36,067 bases of DNA, taken from contig CAJTFB010000039.1 in the NCBI GenBank assembly GCA_910575665.1, forward strand, positions 1 to 36,067, given 5' to 3'. The DNA is from Eubacteriaceae bacterium (GTDB lineage: Bacteria > Bacillota > Clostridia > Lachnospirales > Lachnospiraceae). The translations under genes and the position numbers were made by a program. A model generated the notes under the pieces. That model ran no database searches, had not been told where the DNA came from, and saw nothing but the letters and a program-made list of their open reading frames with translations. Of the stretch, positions 15,891 to 22,655 are shown piece after piece (the first letter of the stretch is position 1; every line of letters starts with the position of its first letter).

Positions 15891-17480
15891 TTAAATTTCT
15901 TCCTCCCTCCGCTTAGTCCTGTTCTGTTGCCTGTTATGCTGTCGGCTCTCGTTCTGAAGTTCCCTCTCAAGGTTCTTTTTGTTATAACTGATTACCTCGG
16001 CATATGCTAACTCTGTGGCGGTCTTGGTCTGCTCCTTGCCGATACTGTCATACTCGGATTGCAAGGACTGTATCTCGGCTTTCCACTGTTTCGGCGTTAT
16101 CTTCTCGCCATTCTGTAAAAGGCTCTGCATACGCTCCTTTAATTCGGGGTACTTCGATAAGCTGTCCTTATGCTCCTTATCGTATTTCATTTTCGCAAAT
16201 CCTTTGAGTGACTGGCTCTCCTTATAGGTGGCTTGGATTGGCGCATAAAGGGCATACATTTTTGACAGTTCCTTTAATCGGTTTAGTTTCTGCCCCTTTG
16301 AAAGATGTACCGTTTCCAACTGTTGGTATCTCTGTTCCTTATCCGCTGTGAATTTCGCAAGGCTCTCAAAGCTGTCTATCTTCCTTGTCGTGATGAATTT
16401 CTCCGCATTGTCGGCTGACTGCAAGGCGCTTCTGTCGGATATTCTTCTTAGGTGCTTTCCGCTGACAATCGGCAAGTCAAGTCTGCCTTTGCGTTCCCTC
16501 ACTTTTGCAATCATTTCTATGACTTCATTCTTCACGCTGACCGCCGCATTTTTAATCTGCGTACTTTTGTACGTTGCGTACTGTGCGCTGTGAAGTTCCT
16601 GCTTGGCAAGCATGAGTATTTCTTTCGCCTGTTCCAACAGTATATTGTTCTTGATGATTTCCCGATTGATGTTTCCCCTCTCGGTCTGTATTCCCTTGCG
16701 CTCTAAAGCGTTGGCAATCGCCCCGATATGGATAGTTGGCTCTCGGTCAATCCCCTGTTCCTTAAAAGAACGGTGTTCCCAATGTACCGCAATCCCTAAC
16801 TGCTCATTGGCGGCATTGATTGTGTCGGCTAAATCCTTGCGCCACATTTTAGCGTTTTCCTTACTGTTCCAGTCGGTGCTGTCGGCGGTGTGGCATTTCC
16901 ATTGTTTCCTGTTCCGCTTGTCAACTTTCTGCTGACCTGTCTTTTTGTCAATCACTGGTATCTTTTCGCCGTTCTCGTCAAGGTCATAGATTTTCTTCTG
17001 TTTCGCTCCCCATTCCCCGTTTTCAGTGATAGGGCGCATGGTAAGCAAAACATGGATATGGAGATTGCGCTGTCCTTTATCGTTCTCGCTGTCATGGATT
17101 GCCCAGTCAGCGCACATACCTTTATCAATAAAATTCCTCTGAACGTAATCCCTCACAACTTCCTCTGCAAATTCGTAACTCCATTCGTTGGGGAGTGACG
17201 CTTTTAACATTCTTGCAAGCTGTGATTTCTGCCCTTTCTCTGACAGTTCAACAGCGTTCCATAAAGTGGCTCGGTCTGCATACTCTTTGGGCGCATTGGG
17301 CGGGAGAGTGATTTCACTATGGACTAAATCCTCATGGTATTTCGGGCGGTAGGTCTGCCCGTCAAACTCGCTGACAAGAACACTCCTGCTGATATAGGAC
17401 GCTTTCTCAACTGCCGACTGCCCCTTGCTCCGCTTGACTATGGAAAAACGTGTGCTTGCCTGTTTCGTGACATTACCCAT
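15891..17480 (-). CDS. MobA/MobL-family relaxase (MOBQ type)
   Basis: 529 residues. It should nick the IME oriT and lead its DNA into a helper element's secretion channel. The relaxase domain covers about residues 1-245: ASTRFSIVKRSKGQSAVEKA, YISRSVL, the LHIHVLLTMRP metal motif near residue 147, and the later NLGIAVHWEHRSF-like segment (here QLGIAVHWEHRSFKEQG). The remainder is coiled-coil and charged. The start at 17480 (MGNVTKQAS) is chosen over one three codons upstream because AGGTG is better spaced. The hairpin-rich region just upstream is its likely target. Confidence 0.9.
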   Translation of the reverse strand: MGNVTKQASTRFSIVKRSKGQSAVEKASYISRSVLVSEFDGQTYRPKYHEDLVHSEITLPPNAPKEYADRATLWNAVELSEKGQKSQLARMLKASLPNEWSYEFAEEVVRDYVQRNFIDKGMCADWAIHDSENDKGQRNLHIHVLLTMRPITENGEWGAKQKKIYDLDENGEKIPVIDKKTGQQKVDKRNRKQWKCHTADSTDWNSKENAKMWRKDLADTINAANEQLGIAVHWEHRSFKEQGIDREPTIHIGAIANALERKGIQTERGNINREIIKNNILLEQAKEILMLAKQELHSAQYATYKSTQIKNAAVSVKNEVIEMIAKVRERKGRLDLPIVSGKHLRRISDRSALQSADNAEKFITTRKIDSFESLAKFTADKEQRYQQLETVHLSKGQKLNRLKELSKMYALYAPIQATYKESQSLKGFAKMKYDKEHKDSLSKYPELKERMQSLLQNGEKITPKQWKAEIQSLQSEYDSIGKEQTKTATELAYAEVISYNKKNLERELQNESRQHNRQQNRTKRREEEI

Positions 17481-17489
17481 ACGCAACAC

Positions 17490-17786
17490 CTACATTCTGC
17501 CAATAGGGTAGTGGGGTGCATGAATAGACTTTGTGGGCAGATAAAAGCCGCACTTTGGCTTTTGTCTGAACGCAAAGTTCACTAAAGGGTAGCAAGCGTA
17601 GCTTGCGAAGGGGAATTGTCGTTTCCCCTTTTGGCTGTCGCAAGACAGACAACGCCCTCTGCAAGAGTCCATGCAAGTGAAACTTGCCCCTCGGAGAGCG
17701 CACATACCACCTCTGGTGGTATATCTGTGCGCACCCCGTAAACGGGGTGAATACGTTACCTCGGCTTTCCAGTTCCGTTGCCCTCG
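17490..17786. other. Candidate oriT of the IME: dense hairpin array upstream of the MobA/MobL gene
   Basis: No gene is credible here. At least six perfect hairpins occur in under 250 bases. Examples are GCAAGC-GTA-GCTTGC, GGGGAA-6-TTTCCCC-like, CTGTC-GCAA-GACAG and GCAAGT-GAA-ACTTGC. The largest combines ATACCACC-TCT-GGTGGTAT with outer GCGCACA/TGTGCGC arms near 17700-17736, and CACCCCG-TAAA-CGGGGTG follows directly. GTGCGCACCCC beside a large dyad recalls the nick regions of MOBQ oriTs. The nick base itself is not assigned. Confidence 0.65.
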
Positions 17787-18128
17787 TCATTCCGTACCGC
17801 CCTCGCTTTCATTTTCGGCATTGGGGAGAGTAGGTTGTGGGGGAGTGGTTTCTCGGCTTTCCGCTTTGATTTTAGATATAATCTGCTGACACTCCCTTGT
17901 CTGCAAGGCAACCGACAAGATACGGTTTAACTCGCCCTCGTCATAGCGGTAGCAGTCGGGGAAATACTTCACGATAATACCGCCCATGATGTACTTGTGG
18001 TGGTTCTCGGCTTTGCGTTTTTTCTCGTTCTGTTTTTTCTTTTCGTTAGCTACACGCTGTTGCGCCTGTTTCAACGCCTGCAATGCTTTTTCTAAGTTTT
18101 TGCTTGTATCATTCTTGCTCTCAATCAT
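17787..18128 (-). CDS. DUF3847-like mobilization accessory protein
   Basis: 113 residues. Residues 8-48 are a charged helix or coiled coil (SKNLEKALQALKQAQQRVAN and a Lys/Asn/Glu-rich stretch). Then comes HHKYIMGGIIVKYFPDCYR, the position and spacing of the conserved block in DUF3847 proteins that accompany MobA/MobL relaxases in clostridial IMEs. The C-terminal 25 residues are Pro/Glu-rich and probably disordered. It sits upstream of the hairpin array, so it may bind oriT as a MobC-like helper; that role is inferred from place only. Confidence 0.6.
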   Translation of the reverse strand: MIESKNDTSKNLEKALQALKQAQQRVANEKKKQNEKKRKAENHHKYIMGGIIVKYFPDCYRYDEGELNRILSVALQTRECQQIISKIKAESRETTPPQPTLPNAENESEGGTE

Positions 18129-18170
18129 TTCTGATACCTCATTCTTTCTGTGCTGTGTTGATAGTTTCTG

Positions 18171-18214
18171 AAAATAAAAAAGGTAGCTGATTGTCTGTTA
18201 AGATAACCGCTACC
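18171..18214 (-). terminator. Rho-independent terminator
   Basis: GGTAGC (18182-18187) and GCTACC (18209-18214) form a 6-bp stem around a 21-base loop that can pair further. On the minus strand TTTTTTATTTT follows. It separates the upstream hypothetical genes from the DUF3847-like/mobA unit. The stretch 18129-18320 holds no gene. Confidence 0.7.
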
Positions 18215-18320
18215 CAAATAGGACTATTTAGTTTCTGATATTCTTTTTTTGCCTTTGTCCATAAATACAAATTGGGAATTTCCATTTCTGAAAATTCCCT
18301 TTAAAGCAAGAACTAAAGGC

Positions 18321-18551
18321 TTAAAATTCATCAAGCATTTTTTTGCAACTTTCTATGGTTTCTTTTGTTATTCGTTCTATTTCTTCTTCCGTATGAGTGT
18401 AATAAAATGATGGGGGAAACAATCCCCAACAACTTCCACCCATAAGTTCCCACAATCTGTCCATTTCCCATAATTTTATTTTGAACATTACTTTGCGTTT
18501 TATTTTTTTTAATGTACTGATACATTTCCTTGCAACTGCCATTATCCGCAT
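18321..18551 (-). CDS. Small hypothetical protein
   Basis: 76 residues. A basic N-terminal helix (VARKCISTLKKIKRKVMFKI) precedes a Trp-rich middle (LWEMDRLWELMGGSCWGLF) and an acidic, helical C-terminus (THTEEEIERITKETIESCKK). I do not recognise a family. It begins 22 bases after the stop of the next gene upstream and is probably in the same transcript, which the downstream terminator ends. ATG 18551 and ATG 18542 are both possible starts. Confidence 0.45.
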   Translation of the reverse strand: MRIMAVARKCISTLKKIKRKVMFKIKLWEMDRLWELMGGSCWGLFPPSFYYTHTEEEIERITKETIESCKKMLDEF

Positions 18552-18572
18552 TAGCCTTTTTCCCTTTCTGTT

Positions 18573-19166
18573 TTACCTTGCTCCAATTCCCGCTTTTTCT
18601 GCAAAGTATTCCCTTTTTGCCATAAGTTCCTCTTGCGTATCTTTAGACAGGCATTTGAATATATCCTCATAATCCAGTTCTGCCATTGGGGTGTTTTTTG
18701 TGAGTGCTAACAACTGCGCCTCAAACCATTCGTCCCATAAATCAAGAAAAAGTTCAAGGCTGTCTGTGTAGGCTATGGCGTCATCAAATCCATACGGGAA
18801 TTTATAATATATCAGTTTCACAAATCCGAACCTTCCTGCGTCTACAACCGTAACTTCAATTTCATCAAGTTCCTTCTCATAAGCACTGACAACTCTTTTG
18901 CATTTTTCATATTCTTCATCGCTGATATACTTTCTTTTTTCTTTGGGTTTTTCTTCCTGCTCCTGCCAATCCTTTTCCATCTTAACGATTTCCTTTTCCA
19001 AAAATTGGAGTTTACTTTCCATTTCTTCTTTGGAAGTGGCAGCAACAGCAAACTGCAATATTTCTTTTTCATTCCACCCATTAACTTTTTCATAACGCTC
19101 TGCCAATGCCGACAGCCTTTCCTGTTGCTCGTCCTCAATTATGTACGTAATTTCATAAAATTTCAT
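18573..19166 (-). CDS. Hypothetical acidic coiled-coil protein
   Basis: 197 residues, very rich in Glu and Lys. Residues 40-115 look like a long coiled coil (KEEMESKLQFLEKEIVKMEK and beyond). The C-terminal 75 residues are acidic and aromatic (GFDDAIAYTDSLELFLDLWD, then WFEAQLLALTK). It has an AAAGGAGA ribosome site before ATG 19166. I cannot assign a family. The gene is divergent from the first HTH regulator gene, and both start from the same 145-base intergenic region, so the regulator may control it. Confidence 0.55.
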   Translation of the reverse strand: MKFYEITYIIEDEQQERLSALAERYEKVNGWNEKEILQFAVAATSKEEMESKLQFLEKEIVKMEKDWQEQEEKPKEKRKYISDEEYEKCKRVVSAYEKELDEIEVTVVDAGRFGFVKLIYYKFPYGFDDAIAYTDSLELFLDLWDEWFEAQLLALTKNTPMAELDYEDIFKCLSKDTQEELMAKREYFAEKAGIGAR

Positions 19167-19232
19167 TTGGTGATTTTTCTCCTTTCACACTAGGGGTCAT
19201 ACATATTCATTTTTTCCTACTCCCTTAGTATA

Positions 19233-19246
19233 TTCGTTCTTACGAA
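19233..19246. promoter_or_regulatory. Palindromic operator candidate, copy 1
   Basis: TTCGT-TCTT-ACGAA lies upstream of the first HTH gene. The same dyad TTCGT-N4-ACGAA is conserved in the second copy even though its spacer differs (TCTT versus TTTT). Conservation of the arms through the duplication suggests autoregulation by the HTH proteins. Confidence 0.55.
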
Positions 19247-19310
19247 GATATTCAAGTATGAGAATATACTTTATTCTATTGTTATACACACTATTAAAGG
19301 GGGACTGAAT

Positions 19311-19529
19311 GTGATTGACTATTCCCCGTTTTGGGAAACTTTAGAAAAATCAATTGAAAACTGGTATACTCTGACGAAAAACCACCGCATATCGGATAGC
19401 ACGCTCAACCGTTTAAAACACAATAGAGATGTGACCACTAAAACGCTGAACGATTTATGCCGAATATTAGGCTGTGACATAAAGGATATTGTCCGATACA
19501 TTCCTTCTGACAAAGACCAAAAATTATAA
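19311..19529 (+). CDS. Small Cro/CI-type HTH regulator, copy 1
   Basis: 72 residues starting at a GTG with AAAGGGGG just upstream; the overlapping ATG is followed at once by TGA and cannot be used. The fold is a compact XRE/HTH_26 domain: NWYTLTKNHRISDSTLNRLK (helices 1-3), then TTKTLNDLCRILGCDIKDIV. Little exists outside the DNA-binding domain, so it is probably a dimeric repressor or a conjugation/excision regulator of the IME. It is one of the few plus-strand genes. The next gene is a near-identical tandem copy with its own promoter and terminator. Confidence 0.85.
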   Translation: MIDYSPFWETLEKSIENWYTLTKNHRISDSTLNRLKHNRDVTTKTLNDLCRILGCDIKDIVRYIPSDKDQKL

Positions 19530-19533
19530 ACTG

Positions 19534-19574
19534 GCGATAGCAATTTTCACTGTTTGCTGTCGCTTATATTTTTT
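19534..19574 (+). terminator. Terminator after HTH copy 1
   Basis: GCGATAGCAA (19534-19543) pairs with TTGCTGTCGC (19554-19563) with one G-U pair, then TTATATTTTTT follows. It is a typical rho-independent terminator and is repeated after the second copy. Confidence 0.8.
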
Positions 19575-19672
19575 ACATATCATTCTCCCTTGTCTGTTTT
19601 TTATTTGTTCTTTACTTTTCTTACTTCAAACTAAAACTACACATTCAGTTTTGCTCCTTTCCTCTTGTTGTA

Positions 19673-19686
19673 TTCGTTTTTACGAA
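19673..19686. promoter_or_regulatory. Palindromic operator candidate, copy 2
   Basis: TTCGT-TTTT-ACGAA lies at the same distance before the second HTH gene as the first copy does before its gene. The flanking promoter-like sequence (GAAGATATT, ATTCTATTGTTA, ACTATTAAAGGGGG) is also shared. Confidence 0.55.
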
Positions 19687-19751
19687 GATATTTAAGTATC
19701 GGAATATATTTTATTCTATTGTTAAAGATACTATTAAAGGGGGCGCTGAAT

Positions 19752-19970
19752 GTGATTGACTATTCTCCGTTTTGGGAAACTTTGGATAAGTCAAATGAAA
19801 ATTGGTATACTTTGACAAATAAACATCATTTATCACATAGTACACTCCACCGCTTGAAGCACAACAAAGATGTATCAACTAAAACATTGAATGATATATG
19901 CCGAATTTTAGATTGTGACATAAAAGATATTGTCCGATATATTCCCTCTGACAAAGACCAAAAATTATAA
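19752..19970 (+). CDS. Small Cro/CI-type HTH regulator, copy 2
   Basis: 72 residues, starting at GTG 19752 as in the first copy. The two proteins are identical at most positions (shared SPFWETL, RLKHN, CDIKDIVRYIPSDKDQKL). The differences are in the middle of the recognition region: SHSTLHRLKHNKDVSTKT here versus SDSTLNRLKHNRDVTTKT. Altered helix-3 residues could give a different operator preference. The duplication includes promoter, operator and terminator, so it arose as one block of about 340-440 bases. Each could repress the other's promoter. Confidence 0.85.
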   Translation: MIDYSPFWETLDKSNENWYTLTNKHHLSHSTLHRLKHNKDVSTKTLNDICRILDCDIKDIVRYIPSDKDQKL

Positions 19971-19974
19971 ACAG

Positions 19975-20006
19975 GCGATAGCAATTCTCACTGTTTGCTG
20001 TCGCTT
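19975..20006 (+). terminator. Terminator after HTH copy 2, overlapping a convergent gene end
   Basis: GCGATAGCAA (19975-19984) and TTGCTGTCGC (19995-20004) repeat the first terminator. The U-run is weaker (TTAAATTC). The stop and final codons of the convergent minus-strand gene are inside this hairpin, so it may serve both directions. Confidence 0.6.
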
Positions 20007-20272
20007 AAATTCATCTTTAACATCATTTCTCTTGCCTGTTCTCTTTGTTCTTTGCTTATCCTTCTTGGCTTACGGTAATTAACGTATGATTTCGGAAAGG
20101 AATAGGTCTTAGATATTTTGTCCTGCCCTGTCAGCTTGTATATGTCGGGAAATTCATCAACAAGTGTGTCAAGTTTCCGCATAACTGTTTTATCCCTTGT
20201 GTAGACGGTGGCAGTCTGTTCTCCTGCATTGTAATTAACAATCGTTTCTTGCTCGTATCGTGAAAGTTTCAT
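19988..20272 (-). CDS. Conserved small element protein, unknown function
   Basis: 94 residues. MKLSRYEQETIVNYNAGEQT and ATVYTRDKTVMRKLDTLVDE open it, followed by YSFPKSYVNYRKPRRISKEQ and a helical C-terminus. I recall similar proteins, with a start like R-Y-E-Q-E-T and a KSxxxxRxPR block, in many clostridial mobile elements, where they are usually annotated as hypothetical. The basic KPRRISKEQREQAREMM segment suggests nucleic-acid contact. Its start overlaps the stop of the gene upstream (ATGA), so the two are translationally coupled. Confidence 0.6.
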   Translation of the reverse strand: MKLSRYEQETIVNYNAGEQTATVYTRDKTVMRKLDTLVDEFPDIYKLTGQDKISKTYSFPKSYVNYRKPRRISKEQREQAREMMLKMNLSDSKQ

Positions 20273-20877
20273 AGTGCCATATCCCCCTTTCCTTTGCTGT
20301 GGGTTTTGTGCTTTTTTTCCTCGGCAACTGTCGGCTGTTTTGTCTGTTCCTTTGCTTTGGCTAACCTTGCCTTTATGGAATGGTCATGCTCAGTCAGTTT
20401 CCGTCTTTTGGTGGTGGCTGTCAGTTCCGCACACGTTTCTTCGGACAGAGAATTTAATTTCTTTAAGGTGGTACTTACTATCTGCTTTGTGTTATCGTCT
20501 TTTATCTGCGGAAGAATAGCGGACAGACTGGCACACGTTTCCGCTTTGCTCTGTTCCCCAAACTGATAGATTAAATTGATTTCATCAGCATTAAAAGGTA
20601 TCTGAACATTTGCGCCTTCACATAAACGCTCCACGCCCACGCACTTAGGTAAATTTCTTGTCAGTTCGTAATTATCCCTCGCTGTAATTATTCCATGATT
20701 GTCGGTCTGCCTTACCTCGACTTCGCACTGGCTTCTCTGTTCCAACACAAGCCACTGGTATTTATCACTTTCTTTGGTAAAGACACTCTGATGCGCATTA
20801 GAGTGTGTCTTGCTACGGATATATTTCTCTGTGGTACTGTAATAGTATAAAATCTGCTGTTCCTGCTTTTTATCCAT
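20269..20877 (-). CDS. Hypothetical element protein, possible DNA-processing accessory
   Basis: 202 residues; AGGAGG precedes ATG 20877. The N-terminal half is mixed alpha/beta (ILYYYSTTEKYIRSKTHSNA, WLVLEQRSQCEVEV). The C-terminal half has helices around QSKAETCASLSAILPQIKDD and SLSEETCAELTATTKRRKL, then a Lys-rich tail. I do not recognise a domain. It is the first gene at the right end of the IME and is coupled by overlap to the 94-residue gene. Such first genes of IMEs often control replication or excision, but there is no motif here to support that. Confidence 0.55.
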   Translation of the reverse strand: MDKKQEQQILYYYSTTEKYIRSKTHSNAHQSVFTKESDKYQWLVLEQRSQCEVEVRQTDNHGIITARDNYELTRNLPKCVGVERLCEGANVQIPFNADEINLIYQFGEQSKAETCASLSAILPQIKDDNTKQIVSTTLKKLNSLSEETCAELTATTKRRKLTEHDHSIKARLAKAKEQTKQPTVAEEKKHKTHSKGKGDMAL

Positions 20878-21141
20878 GCTCTTTGTCCTCCTGTGATATG
20901 GATTGATATGATTGATTGGTTTCCGTGCTGATAAATGATTTTCTTACGTTAATTGTCGGGAGATTGGATTGCGTAATATTGTTGTTGGATATTTCTCCGC
21001 TTGTGGGAATAGGAGTTCATTTTATACGGTAATTACCGCATGAAAAAAGACTATAACCGATAGTGTCATAGCCTTTTAAGGATTGAGGAAGTCCCTTTCT
21101 TATTTGTATTTGTTTGTCACCCCTCCGCACTATCCAACATC
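20878..21141. other. Right end of the IME: palindrome, weak terminator, repeat and recombination end
   Basis: No gene is seen. CGGTAATTACCG (21027-21038) is a perfect 12-bp palindrome, a good operator candidate. A GGCTAT/ATAGTC stem with a TTTTTT tail (minus strand, 21045-21075) may block transcription entering from topB. ATTGAGGAAGTCCCTTT (21082-21098) repeats the sequence at the recombinase promoter in opposite orientation. The last bases, with GTTGGATAGT on the minus strand, form the recombination arm next to topB. Confidence 0.55.
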
Positions 21142-21447
21142 GGTAGCGCATACCACCGATTCCACCCGTTTGTCTTTCATCAGCCGACAAAGAAGGTCAA
21201 GCTGCTTTTTCTTATCCTTTGGCACCTCGTATTTCCATTCTTCCGGCAGGATCGGCAGATCGCCATAACGCCATCTGGCGTACTGTTCCCCGTAGACCTC
21301 TGGCTGTGCCAGCTCCAGAAGGTGCCCCACGCACCAGCTTACCAGATAACCGCCGCCCTCCATGTAGCCGTCTTTTTTCTCATTCGCACCCAGAACCGCC
21401 GCCAGCGACATGGCGACAGAGGGCTTTTCCGCAATTACTAATTTCAT
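21142..21447 (-). pseudogene. topB: Topoisomerase III (topB), 5' part, cut by IME insertion
   Basis: 102 codons: MKLVIAEKPSVAMSLAAVLG, the first Toprim strand with its glutamate, then SWCVGHLLELAQPEVYG and ESVVCAT. ATG 21447 has GGAGGT at 21455-21460. Reading on into the element gives only Asp-Val-Gly and a TAG, so the truncated product has about 105 residues. The expected continuation DAGREGE is at 13249, on the other side of the IME. The downstream codons align in phase with no base lost. The fragment cannot be active because the Toprim aspartates and the catalytic tyrosine are missing. Confidence 0.92.
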
Positions 21448-21465
21448 TCCTGTAACCTCCATTTC

Positions 21466-22359
21466 TTATAGCTCCGGTTTATTTCGGCCTATTTGCTTTG
21501 TTTTGGGTTTCATCGTGTCTTTTTCCTGTATCTGCTGTCGGTGGCTGGAAAGCTGCTCCACCACGCCTTTTTTCTGGCTGTCAGCACACCTGCCAAGGGC
21601 TGCGGTGGTTTCCTTTACCAGATTTTCCCGCTGGATGTTTCGGTCAAAGCAGGTAAGATAGGCATGGTAATCCCCTTGTCCGGGGGAGCAGCGCAGACAA
21701 TAGCGGTAATTCTCTGTCTCCACTACATATCCATAATTCTGCCGCCAGCCGCCTTCGATTGCCCCGCCGTGGCTGTAGCAGAAGCGGCTCATGGAATTTA
21801 AGTCCTTCAAAACACTGTCTCTAAGCTGATCAACCACTTGGCCTAATTCTTTTTTAAAAGCGGCGCTGTTCAGAATTTCTTCCCCGCGCGGGTGCCAGGT
21901 ATGCCAAAATTCCTTACCGCCTGCTCCAAAGTCAATGCGGACATGACCGATGGCGCCCATCTGTTTATCTTGATCTGGCGTCTGTGCATAAAAAATGCCT
22001 GCCTCATCATTGGAAGCAGGACGTATCTCAAAGCGGGGGCAGTATTGAAGTTTGTATTCCGCACAGAATTCTTTCTAGCTGATTTCGTCGCCCAGGAAAT
22101 TCAATTCATCCCGCAGACGCTTATAACCGCTCTTTGGAATCTTGACCGGTTCAGAAGTCAGGACAGTACCCGCATGGTTGACACCTACATACAACTCCAA
22201 TGTTACCGGCCTGCCAGGATCATTGTCCGAACCCCGCAGGTTATAGCAGTAAAAGCCCAGCGGCACTGTACTCACATCCATCCGCGAATTTGTAAACAGA
22301 GCCGGTTTTCCAAACAGCTCCACATGTTCAAATTGTTCCTTCATTGCATCCATGCTCAT
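21466..22359 (-). pseudogene. LPD28-domain ICE protein interrupted by an in-frame TAG
   Basis: The frame starts at ATG 22359 with a GGAGGA site. Its first 94 residues have the LPD28 signature: FGKPALFTNSRMDVSTVPLG, FYCYNLRGSDNDPGRPVTLE and VNHAGTVLTSEPV. After DEIS comes TAG (22077-22075). The same frame then continues without a break through KEFCAEYKLQYCPRFEIRP, IGHVRIDFGAGGKEFWHTW and CYSHGGAIEGGW to a stop at 21466. There is no start codon or ribosome site right after the TAG, and family members as I remember them are single longer proteins. I therefore read this as one gene of about 297 codons with one nonsense codon. A separate downstream product from ATG 21960 is the alternative. Confidence 0.7.
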
Positions 22360-22492
22360 TTACACGATTCCTCCTTTGCATTTGTTCAAATTCTTCGTCC
22401 GCTCGCTTTCCAGCCTGCAAAATACACATCAGTACAACGCCGGCAGACATACCGCAAGTAAAGGTCAGAAAGTGTGCTATAAGATTCCACAT
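22328..22492 (-). CDS. DUF3789-family small membrane protein
   Basis: 54 residues. MWNLIAHFLTFTCGMSAGVV leads into a single membrane helix ending near residue 25, followed by LMCILQAGKRADEEFEQMQ and a polar tail. The W-N-x-I-A...LMCxLQAGKxADE pattern fits DUF3789, a small ICE family. ATG 22492 has a GGAGGCGA site. Its last codons overlap the start of the LPD28 gene by 32 bases, so the two are coupled. It marks the upstream limit of ICE sequence in this window; the secretion genes that normally precede it are absent. Confidence 0.75.
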   Translation of the reverse strand: MWNLIAHFLTFTCGMSAGVVLMCILQAGKRADEEFEQMQRRNRVNEHGCNEGTI

Positions 22493-22584
22493 AAAAATCG
22501 CCTCCTTTTTGAATTTAGCTTATATAGCAAAGATAAAATCTGACACGGCAATACCGCCCTAGCGGTTGCCATTTCTTTCCCAAG

Positions 22585-22629
22585 AAAAAGAGCCGATAAC
22601 CGCATTTTAATTTGCGTGTTATTGGCTCT
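22585..22629 (-). terminator. Terminator after the RNHCP gene
   Basis: AGAGCC (22589-22594) through GGCTCT (22624-22629) form a long imperfect stem with further ATAAC/GTTAT pairing. On the minus strand TTTTTCTT follows. It lies 27 bases after the RNHCP stop, and marks the border between AT-rich cargo and ICE sequence. Confidence 0.8.
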
Positions 22630-22655
22630 GCGTCTTGCTCTGTATAGTTTTATAT

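Larger units (their letters stand above)
13250..21141. mobile_element. Integrative mobilizable element with large serine recombinase, inserted in topB
   Basis: The boundaries are read from the interrupted topB frame. GATG (minus strand) is shared by both junctions, at 21141-21138 and 13249-13246, and a GA dinucleotide inside it fits the crossover site known for TnpX/TndX-type serine recombinases. The inner ends carry similar inverted sequences, GTTGGATAGT at one end and GTTGAATAGT at the other. The unit of 7892 bp encodes recombinase, small protein, GNAT enzyme, MobA/MobL relaxase, DUF3847-like protein, unknown proteins and a duplicated HTH regulator. Its GC content is lower than that of the flanking ICE. 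Exact crossover bases within GATG cannot be resolved by reading. Confidence 0.88.

Noticed and set aside
17490..17790. Open frames and possible repeats array (CRISPR-like) in the hairpin region
   Set aside because: The dyads differ from one another in sequence and there is no constant repeat-spacer period; oriT is the simpler reading.
13250..21141. Reading the two topB parts as two separate topoisomerase genes
   Set aside because: The pieces join in phase at a conserved motif, share no domain, and only the 5' piece has a start.
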